The notes beneath the pieces are model-generated. The model ran no database searches. It was not told the origin of the DNA and saw only the letters and a list, made by a program, of their open reading frames with translations. From NCBI GenBank assembly GCA_002309305.1, contig DBWR01000041.1:1-18605 (forward strand): a stretch of DNA of 18,605 nt, given 5' to 3'. Position numbers and translations under genes: made by a program. The stretch comes from Treponema sp. UBA1233 (lineage in GTDB: Bacteria; Spirochaetota; Spirochaetia; Treponematales; Treponemataceae). Positions 13,320 through 18,605 of this stretch are shown here, piece after piece; positions within the stretch are counted from its first letter, which is position 1, and each line of letters begins with the position of its first letter.

Positions 13320-14186
13320 ATGGAAGATAAAATAAAGAAGAATACAGTTGCGTCCTGCTGGATTATATTTGCTGTCCTTATTCTTGTGCATGGGTTTGAA
13401 GCGATTGTTCTCAGGATGGATGAAACGTTTTTTGGCGAAAACTTCATCAACAAGCTGTTTGGAATTCTTGTCGTGTTCATTGTGCTGCGGTGTCTCAAGT
13501 GGAAATGGGCGGACATAGGATTTGCAAAAAAGGGAATGTTAAAGAACATCTGCCTAGGCCTTTTGATTGGACTTTGTTCGTTTGCAGTTTCGTACTGTGT
13601 GGAAATCATCATACTCAAGAGCAGCGGGAACATCATAAGCTTTGGATTTTTTACGGCAGGATTTTCGTTGACTGGAGAGGCGGCCATTCATACTGGAATC
13701 GGTTTCATCCTGATGTGCATTTTCTTCAATATCGTCAATGTCGTTATGGAAGAGGGAACTTTCCGCGGACTGTTCAATAATATTGTCAAAATCGATCACT
13801 CTCCAAGCTTTGCCCTGCTGTTTCAGGCATTCTTGTTTGGACTGTGGCACATCGTTACTCCAATTCACAATCTGATAGACGGTGACATTAACGTCACATC
13901 CTTTGTTGCACTTAGCATAGGATACATCATTCTTGCCGGATTGATGGGCATCAAGTGGGGGCTTCTCTATAGGATGACCGGAAGTCTTTACGCTGGCATG
14001 GCAGATCATTTCTTCAACAACTGTATTGCAACCAACCTTCTTCATGTGATGACCGAAAGTGGTTGTGACGACTTGATGATTATCCGTGTTGCAATCGCAC
14101 AGTTGCTTTCATTTACAGTGATTTTAGTGGTGTGGAAAATACGGAAGTCGAAGGACAATAGTTCTGGAATAGGAAAGCAAACATGA
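13320..14186 (+). CDS. CPBP-family intramembrane glutamic protease
   Basis: The 288-residue polytopic membrane protein has the three family motifs: EEGTFR (residues 144-149, with the catalytic Glu pair), FGLWH (173-177) and DHFFNN (229-234). The family includes Rce1-like proteases and bacteriocin-immunity-type proteins (Abi/CAAX family). The ribosome site is weak (TGGAG, 12 bases from the ATG). An 8-codon frame beginning at 13294 ends in TAATG, overlapping this start, and could load ribosomes by reinitiation. Its stop overlaps the GrpB-like gene by four bases (ATGA). The physiological substrate is unknown. Confidence 0.9.
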   Translation: MEDKIKKNTVASCWIIFAVLILVHGFEAIVLRMDETFFGENFINKLFGILVVFIVLRCLKWKWADIGFAKKGMLKNICLGLLIGLCSFAVSYCVEIIILKSSGNIISFGFFTAGFSLTGEAAIHTGIGFILMCIFFNIVNVVMEEGTFRGLFNNIVKIDHSPSFALLFQAFLFGLWHIVTPIHNLIDGDINVTSFVALSIGYIILAGLMGIKWGLLYRMTGSLYAGMADHFFNNCIATNLLHVMTESGCDDLMIIRVAIAQLLSFTVILVVWKIRKSKDNSSGIGKQT

Positions 14187-14722
14187 TAGGATTAAAAAGC
14201 GGAACTGTAGTTCTTGAGCCCCATCAGGAAGCATGGGATGCCGAAGGAAAAAGAATGTGTGACATGCTCAAAAAAATTCTGGGCAATGATGCAATAGATG
14301 TTCAGCATGTGGGGAGCACGTCAATTAAATCCATCCAGGCCAAACCGATTATCGATGTTGCGGTTGCCGTAAAATCATTTGAAGACATATTCAAGCACAA
14401 CGGTGAACTTGTACAAAATGGAATTGTGTACCGCAAGGAGGATATTCCCGGACAGCAATTGTACCGCTCGGGGGACCTTGATAACGGCATTGTAACTCAT
14501 TACATTCATGTTGTAACAGCGGACTCCGATGCATGGCACAATTACATAAACTTCCGCGATTACCTTAACACCCACAAAGAAGAAGCCAGGCGTTATGAAG
14601 AATTGAAACTTGAATTGTGCTCAAAATTTCCAAACGACAGGGAATCTTATGTAAACGGAAAAAGTGTTTTGGTGTCAGGCCTGCTGGAAAAAGCCCGCTT
14701 GTGGAGAATGCAGGTCAATTAG
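14183..14722 (+). CDS. GrpB-family (UPF0157) protein
   Basis: The 179-residue cytoplasmic protein matches the GrpB/UPF0157 family, which has a nucleotidyltransferase-like fold and is sometimes fused to dephospho-CoA kinase. Landmarks are VVLEPHQEAWDAEGKR, DVQHVGSTSI (the family's H-x-GSTS-x-x-G/S core), KPIIDVAVAV and the late ELKLELCSKFPNDRESYVNG. Length is normal. It overlaps the CPBP gene by four bases and so is translated from the same message. Its end overlaps the convergent HXXEE gene by eight bases. The enzymatic activity of the family is not established. Confidence 0.92.
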   Translation: MIGLKSGTVVLEPHQEAWDAEGKRMCDMLKKILGNDAIDVQHVGSTSIKSIQAKPIIDVAVAVKSFEDIFKHNGELVQNGIVYRKEDIPGQQLYRSGDLDNGIVTHYIHVVTADSDAWHNYINFRDYLNTHKEEARRYEELKLELCSKFPNDRESYVNGKSVLVSGLLEKARLWRMQVN

Positions 14723-15224
14723 TTTTCCTTGTAAACCATCCCATCAGCTTTTGCGCGATAAAAATATTTACAAAGACAAGAATCGCACCAAGAGCCATGA
14801 ACAATCCCGCAAACATGACGGAATCATCTATGCACAAAAGACACTTGCAGATGATCAGCGTATTTATCGGAAGACAAATCAAACTCGTGATGCATGCCGG
14901 GATATAGCGGCGGTAAATGCCAACCTGAATCAAATGTACAAAAAAGTGCAGGTCACAGCCAAGGAATGCACCCAGCCAGATGTACCATAAAAAGTTGCGG
15001 TCCAGGAAAAAGGCCAGCGTAGAAATCAAAATGCACAAAATGAGTTCTTCATAAACGGCAAGGGCAAATCCTTCGGTGGAAAAATCCTTGTAGCGTCTCA
15101 GGATGAACGGAAAGCGTTTTTTAAGTTCTGTTTCGTTCTGGCGCAAAAAGAATTTGAACCCGATTATTTCTTCCATGTCGTGAAACATAAAGATAATCGG
15201 AAAAAGCCAGACATATTCTTTCAT
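14715..15224 (-). CDS. HXXEE-domain membrane protein
   Basis: The 169-residue polytopic membrane protein has the family's HxxEE motif as HDMEE at residues 15-19, inside an N-terminal hydrophobic stretch (YVWLFPIIFMFHDMEEIIGF). About five membrane segments follow. The start is set at ATG 15224 because ACGGAG lies five bases upstream; an in-frame TTG at 15242 is on the far side of that ribosome site. Family function is unknown; the H and E residues suggest a metal site or a membrane-embedded hydrolase. Two palindromic operator-like boxes (15290-15327) lie 66-103 bp upstream, so this gene may be their target. It converges with the GrpB-like gene. Confidence 0.85.
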   Translation of the reverse strand: MKEYVWLFPIIFMFHDMEEIIGFKFFLRQNETELKKRFPFILRRYKDFSTEGFALAVYEELILCILISTLAFFLDRNFLWYIWLGAFLGCDLHFFVHLIQVGIYRRYIPACITSLICLPINTLIICKCLLCIDDSVMFAGLFMALGAILVFVNIFIAQKLMGWFTRKTN

Positions 15225-15289
15225 AAAAACTCCGTGTTGCAAGTAAAATCCTAGAAAATTTGCTCAAAGCCTATTTTCTTTTTCATGTT

Positions 15290-15327
15290 ATTAGTATATA
15301 CTAATTCTTATAGTTAGTCTATGCTAA
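15290..15327. promoter_or_regulatory. Twin palindromic operator boxes
   Basis: TTAGTATATACTAA (15291-15304, perfect palindrome, 16 bp with flanking A/T) and TTAGTCTATGCTAA (15314-15327, two differences; also AGTTAG/CTAACT arms) have centres 23 bp apart, about two helical turns. They lie between the HXXEE gene and the xylose isomerase relic. Short palindromes of this form are typical of MarR-like dimeric repressors; no regulator gene is in the window. Confidence 0.6.
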
Positions 15328-15365
15328 CTTGTACCATAAGAAAAATTTATAAGGAGGCTCAGTAA

Positions 15366-15915
15366 GGTACGGACATTAAGTGTCTATGGGGAACGGCAAA
15401 CATGTTCGGTAACCCACGTTTTATGAACGGCGCTGGTTCAACTAACTCTGCTGATGTTTATTGTTTTGCTGCGGCTCAGGTTAAAAAGGCACTCGAGATT
15501 ACAGTAAAGCTTGGTGGACGCGGTTATGTTTTCTGGGGTGGACGCGAAGGTTATGAAACACTTCTTAACACAGACGTAAAGCTTGAACAGGAAAATATTG
15601 CAAACCTCATGCACATGGCAGTTGATTATGGACGTTCAATCGGCTTCAAGGGTGATTTCTATATCGAACCAAAGCCAAAGGAACCGATGAGCCATCAGTA
15701 TGATTTTGATGCCGCAACTGCAATCGGATTCCTCCGCCAGTATGGACTTGACAAAGACTTCAAGATGAACATTGAAGCAAATCATGCCTCTCTTGCAAAC
15801 CACACTTTCCAGCACGAGCTTTGCATCAGCCGCAGAAATGAAAAAGCCGTCAGATCCAGGCTCCGGTCGTGAGGAATATCTTGAGGGAGTTGTCAACAAC
15901 ATCCTCTTCCGCTGA
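15366..15915 (+). pseudogene. xylA: Doubly deleted xylose isomerase
   Basis: From 15366 the frame reads TDIKCLWGTANMFGNPRFMN and continues with FWGGREGYETLLNTD, EPKPKEPMSHQYDFDAA and FKMNIEANHASLANHTFQHE, unmistakable group II xylose isomerase sequence. About the first third of the enzyme, with the HDxD active-site region, is missing; an in-frame TAA stands at 15363. After HEL (15819-15821) the frame shifts by +1 and resumes at the C-terminus (SGREEYLEGVVNNILFR, stop 15913-15915), so about 130 residues including later metal ligands are lost. Intact xylose isomerases have about 440 residues. AAGGAGG upstream (15351-15357) may be the original or a captured ribosome site. An active product is not expected. 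Confidence 0.88.
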
Positions 15916-15954
15916 TAAATATCTGGAATAAAAAAACAAAAAAGGTGGACAGTT

Positions 15955-16281
15955 ATGGATTTAGCAGAGATTGATGAAAATGGAAAAGGCTTACAGTTTT
16001 TTGGAAAGACAAAGGTTGAACGGCTGGAAAAAATTGAAGGTCAGCCAAATGTTTATCTTTTACAAACGACGATAGAACTTGAGCGGCCGAATCAAGCTGT
16101 TCCAAAGCCCGGCCAGTTTTATCTGATTCGAAGTGCTAAATCCGCTGTTCACTATAACAGACCCATCAGCGTTTATCATTCCGAAGAGTGGATCAGTAAT
16201 GAGGGCAAAAAGAAAGTTCTTGTTCAGTTTATGATTCTTGAAAAAGGACGTTTTGCAGATTTACATGCAATGATGAAGTAA
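15955..16281 (+). pseudogene. Truncated PyrK-like electron-transfer subunit
   Basis: The 108 residues match the N-terminal FAD-binding barrel of the dihydroorotate dehydrogenase electron-transfer subunit (PyrK) and related ferredoxin-reductase-like proteins: PGQFYLIRSAKSAVHYNRPI then SVYHSE, including the RPxSV flavin motif, and VQFMILEKGR. The protein then stops. The NAD-binding domain and the C-terminal cysteine cluster for the 2Fe-2S centre are absent; full-length relatives have about 250 residues. AAAGGTGG lies before the ATG. It sits between the xylose isomerase relic and a GC-rich repeat that begins six bases after the stop, suggesting the repeat marks a deletion end. Confidence 0.75.
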
Positions 16282-16285
16282 TATT

Positions 16286-16358
16286 AGGGGGAAGTCTCCC
16301 CCTGCGGCCGCACTTCGTTGCGTCCTACCCCCTCTGCGGGAGTCCCCGCAACGCCCCG
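16286..16358. repeat. GC-rich double-hairpin intergenic repeat
   Basis: GGGGGA-AGTC-TCCCCC (16287-16302) and TGCGGG-AGTC-CCCGCA (16335-16350) form two hairpins with the same AGTC loop. CGTTGCG (16316-16322) also pairs with CGCAACG (16347-16353). Base composition is far richer in GC than the neighbours. It resembles a dispersed intergenic repeat and lies between two truncated genes. Confidence 0.6.
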
Positions 16359-16360
16359 TG

Positions 16361-16447
16361 TCACACGTTCTGCAGGGTATACAACTTTTTGTACACATCA
16401 CAGTTTTTCATCAGCTCATCATGAGTGCCGTTACCCACAATCCGACC
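16361..16447 (-). pseudogene. C-terminal relic of an ABC exporter
   Basis: On the minus strand, 28 codons read GRIVGNGTHDELM then KNCDVYKKLYTLQNV and stop, the typical end of an MsbA-like ABC transporter ATPase domain. Everything upstream of it is gone: the sequence is fused to the 3' end of the ECF ATPase gene, which reads into it in a different frame for its last five codons. In related operons, ABC exporters follow ECF genes, so a large in-operon deletion is likely. Confidence 0.75.
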
Positions 16448-17933
16448 TTATCTGATTAAACTCATGCAGGCAGATTTCTTCGTCGCAGCATTCTTTGATG
16501 AGTTCACGGTCGTGTGTAACTACGATTACAGTTTTTCCCTGGGCTTTGAGACTTCTTAAGATTTCGCCGATTTGCAGCATGTGGGTATAGTCCAGGCCGC
16601 TGGTTGGCTCGTCAAAAAGCATGATGTCGCGGCCGCTTGCTATGGCAGAGGCAACTGCCACGCGCTGCTTTTGTCCACCGGAAAGTGACTGCGGATGTCG
16701 ATCGGCAAATTGTTCAAGGTCGAGTGAGTCTAGGATGCGGCGGGCTTCTTCTTCGTTTTCCTCCGGCTGGCTGATAAGGACTTCGTCTAAAACGCTTTCT
16801 GTAAAGAGCTGATGATTTACATCCTGCATTACGAAGTAAATGAGCTTCTGACGCTGGCGAGGTTTGTAAGACTTGCCTTTATAAAGAAGAGTTCCTTTTG
16901 AACGTTTACCAAGACCACAGAGGCAGTTGAGTAAGGTAGTTTTACCGTCGCCGTTGTTGCCTGTGATGGCTGTGATTTTGCCAACTGGAATCTGCATTTG
17001 CGGAATGTTGAGGGCCAGGTAGCCGTTACGGTATTTGTAGCGGAAATTCTGGAGGACCATGGATTTGTCGTCCTGTATAGACCCCCGGGTCAAGCCCGAG
17101 GGTGACATAGGCATAATGTCATCTTCGGGCTTGACCCGGAGATCTTTGTTACCAACATTCGTTCTAAGCCCCAACGCATGCAATTTCTCTTCACTTATCG
17201 TATCCATCTGGGTACGTGAAAGCTCCCGGACAATCTGCCCATCTTTTAGGATTACCGTTCTATCTGCTAAATCCCACAAATAAGAAATGCGGTGTTCAGC
17301 AACGATAATTGTTTTACCTTCGCTCTTCCATTTTTTCAAAAGACCAGCAAGCTCATCAATTGTCCTTAAATCAAGATTGGCACTCGGTTCATCAAGAAGA
17401 ATAATTTTATTTCCGGTAACTGCAACAGAGGCGCAGGCAATTTTCTGCTTCTGGCCGCCACTTAAATTAAAAAGGCTTCGGTCCATAAGAGGTTCAAGAT
17501 GAAGTTCTCTTACGGTTGATTCAATTCTCCTAAGGATTTCGTTTTCATCCATTCCCTGGTTTTCACAGGCAAAGGCAAGCTCGCTTGTTGTATCTACATT
17601 AAAAAACTGAGAGCGGGGATTTTGGAAAACAGTGCTGACGCTTTTTGCTGTGTCATAAAGTTCTGCATGGCTTACGTCAAACCCATCTACAGTCACCGAG
17701 CCTTCAATACGACCTTCAAAAAAGTTGGGGATAAGGCCGTTTATGAGACGAAGTATTGTAGTCTTTCCACATCCAGAACCACCGGTTAGAAGTACAAACT
17801 CTCCTTCTGCAACAGAAAGATTTATACCACGCAGGCTTCCGTTAGAAATTTCTTCACCTACTCCGCCGGCTGCTCCTTTTTCAATCCCGTCACCAGCACT
17901 ATATTCAAATGTCACGTTTTTTAATTCAATCAT
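16431..17933 (-). CDS. ECF transporter ATPase with two fused ATPase domains
   Basis: The 500-residue protein joins two ATP-binding domains, replacing the separate EcfA1 and EcfA2 subunits, and powers uptake of a vitamin, metal or similar micronutrient at the inner membrane. Domain 1 has Walker A at 50-59 (TGGSGCGKTT), LSGGQ at 157-161, Walker B IILLDE (177-182) and H214. Domain 2 has TGNNGDGKTT (324-333), LSGGQ (417-421), IMLFDE (437-442) and H474. The linker (264-289) is encoded largely by a palindromic repeat (17085-17139). The last five residues (RSDCG) come from a fused ABC-exporter tail, so the C-terminus is abnormal, though outside the catalytic core. ATG directly abuts the EcfT stop. 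The substrate-binding S component is outside the window. Confidence 0.93.
   Translation of the reverse strand: MIELKNVTFEYSAGDGIEKGAAGGVGEEISNGSLRGINLSVAEGEFVLLTGGSGCGKTTILRLINGLIPNFFEGRIEGSVTVDGFDVSHAELYDTAKSVSTVFQNPRSQFFNVDTTSELAFACENQGMDENEILRRIESTVRELHLEPLMDRSLFNLSGGQKQKIACASVAVTGNKIILLDEPSANLDLRTIDELAGLLKKWKSEGKTIIVAEHRISYLWDLADRTVILKDGQIVRELSRTQMDTISEEKLHALGLRTNVGNKDLRVKPEDDIMPMSPSGLTRGSIQDDKSMVLQNFRYKYRNGYLALNIPQMQIPVGKITAITGNNGDGKTTLLNCLCGLGKRSKGTLLYKGKSYKPRQRQKLIYFVMQDVNHQLFTESVLDEVLISQPEENEEEARRILDSLDLEQFADRHPQSLSGGQKQRVAVASAIASGRDIMLFDEPTSGLDYTHMLQIGEILRSLKAQGKTVIVVTHDRELIKECCDEEICLHEFNQIRSDCG
17085..17139. repeat. Palindromic element inside the ECF ATPase coding sequence
   Basis: Two 24-bp arms (17085-17108 and 17116-17139) match at 22 of 24 positions around a 7-base loop; the arm core is GGGTCAAGCCCGAG. 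The element is read in frame as residues 265-283 of the ATPase (LRVKPEDDIMPMSPSGLTR). It resembles the palindromic repeats that yield 'PSGLTRGS' peptides in other bacteria, including the Rickettsia palindromic elements. Confidence 0.85.
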
Positions 17934-18605
17934 CTAAATCACCTTGAATGCACGAAGAATCACTAACAAAAGGCCACCACCAAGACAAATAAATGTGATA
18001 ATATCACACCAGCCGAATCCAATCTTACATATGTTAGTACGTTTATTTGGTCCGCCAAGTCCCCGTGTAAGGCTTGCTGCCGATAGTTCCTGTCCGATTT
18101 TCACAGAACAAGTCATCATAGGAATGAGGCGGTATTCCATCATTTGCAGCGCCTTGGTGCCGCCAAACTTTATGTCACGCATGGACATTGCCTTGTTAAT
18201 GCTTCCAGCCTCCTCCACAACAGTAGGGAAAAAACGAAACATAACGGCAAGTGGAATTGTAATCTTCTGGCTTACATGCATCCTTTCCATAGCGGCCACA
18301 AACTCGCTCACGGTTGTTGTTGAAACTACAAACATTCCGGTTAATATGCCCGGCAAAAAGCGAAGCACTATTCCGCACATTGCAAGAAGCAGGAAATTCA
18401 AAAAACCTGAACAGTGGGGCATTACATAAATCGAAAGAAGATAAGACAGCGTGTAAAAAATCACGGCAAATAAAACCGCACCCCATCGTTTGGCTCCGAG
18501 CAAAAGTAGAAGTGGAAGGTAATTCAATGCAACCCTAAATTCTGCTGCCACATCCCCACCGGCATTGCCAAGGACAAAAACAGATACAAATGCAAGAAGC
18601 AGAAG
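17934..18605 (-). CDS. ecfT: ECF transporter transmembrane component (EcfT), 5' end beyond window
   Basis: The energy-coupling transmembrane subunit links the two-domain ATPase to a substrate-binding S component. The frame is open to the right edge (LLLLAFVSVFVLGNAGGDVA precedes the internal GTG at 18551), so that GTG is not the start and the gene is incomplete; at least 223 residues are present. Several membrane segments flank a long cytoplasmic coupling region holding the two Ala-Arg-type motifs, AMSMRDI and AASLTRGLGG, which contact the ATPase grooves. It ends in TAG, followed at once by the ATG of the ATPase gene. Substrate specificity cannot be inferred without the S component. Confidence 0.9.
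   Translation of the reverse strand, partial: LLLLAFVSVFVLGNAGGDVAAEFRVALNYLPLLLLLGAKRWGAVLFAVIFYTLSYLLSIYVMPHCSGFLNFLLLAMCGIVLRFLPGILTGMFVVSTTTVSEFVAAMERMHVSQKITIPLAVMFRFFPTVVEEAGSINKAMSMRDIKFGGTKALQMMEYRLIPMMTCSVKIGQELSAASLTRGLGGPNKRTNICKIGFGWCDIITFICLGGGLLLVILRAFKVI

Noticed and set aside
13554..14045. 163-codon minus-strand ORF
   Set aside because: It is antisense to the CPBP protease gene, whose three motifs are intact.
14664..14990. Plus-strand ORFs of 96 and 108 codons over the HXXEE gene
   Set aside because: They are antisense to a clear membrane protein with the HDMEE motif.
15225..15242. TTG start six codons upstream for the HXXEE gene
   Set aside because: The ACGGAG ribosome site lies between this TTG and the ATG at 15224, favouring the ATG.
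17944..18429. 161-codon plus-strand ORF
   Set aside because: It is antisense to EcfT, which has both coupling motifs and runs off the edge.
1..18605. CRISPR arrays, tRNA, rRNA and insertion sequences
   Set aside because: No regularly spaced repeats, no recognisable tRNA or rRNA segments and no transposase-like frame were seen.

Overview
The window looks like the chromosome of an AT-rich anaerobic bacterium, most likely a rumen- or gut-type Treponema (spirochaete). The support is indirect: base composition around 40% GC, strong GGAGG ribosome sites, a group II-type xylose isomerase relic, a bacterial serpin, an ECF transporter, and a palindromic 'SGLTRGS' repeat. No 16S, tRNA or other phylogenetic marker is present, so the genus is inference. 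No CRISPR array, integrase, transposase, rRNA or tRNA was seen.

Region 1 (1-5713) is an accessory, mosaic region. An SDR oxidoreductase on the minus strand is bracketed by an exact 23-bp direct repeat (1-23 and 940-962). A plus-strand series of small, mostly unrecognised genes follows: a two-TM PH-like protein; a three-gene unit of membrane protein, deoxyribosyltransferase-like protein and anchored exported protein; a YcxB-like protein; a protein with three 41-residue repeats; and a Nudix hydrolase. Between them lie related junction sites built around CAATTTTTGGAGG, and three copies of a promoter module (TTGATT-N17-TATGAT). Relics sit at several joins: a 13-codon ORF with a perfect ribosome site, a 28-nt copy of the Nudix gene's 3' end, an orphan decayed promoter module, and, 4 kb away, a 66-nt copy of the 41-residue-repeat gene's 3' end. 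The pattern suggests a locus where gene bodies are exchanged between conserved start and end sequences. An integron-like cassette array is one hypothesis, but no integrase is in the window.

Region 2 (5714-10010) is mostly minus-strand and conventional: a secreted protein of a conserved unknown family, an MBL-fold hydrolase translationally coupled (TAATG) to a membrane-anchored S41 protease, and an acyl-ACP thioesterase whose promoter implies a leaderless mRNA. A 47-residue single-TM microprotein with a near-consensus promoter lies on the plus strand.

Region 3 (10050-15224) holds an AbiE-like toxin-antitoxin pair with a nested inverted repeat upstream, a serpin with its own strong promoter, a CPBP-family membrane protease overlapping a GrpB-family gene, and a convergent HXXEE membrane protein.

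Region 4 (15225-18605) is a decay zone joined to a transporter operon. Twin copies of a TTAGTATATACTAA-type operator stand before a doubly deleted xylose isomerase, then a truncated PyrK-like gene, a GC-rich double-hairpin repeat, and the last 28 codons of a lost ABC exporter. That tail is fused to the 3' end of an ECF ATPase gene (two ATPase domains) which carries a 24-bp-arm palindromic element translated in its linker. The EcfT gene runs off the right edge.
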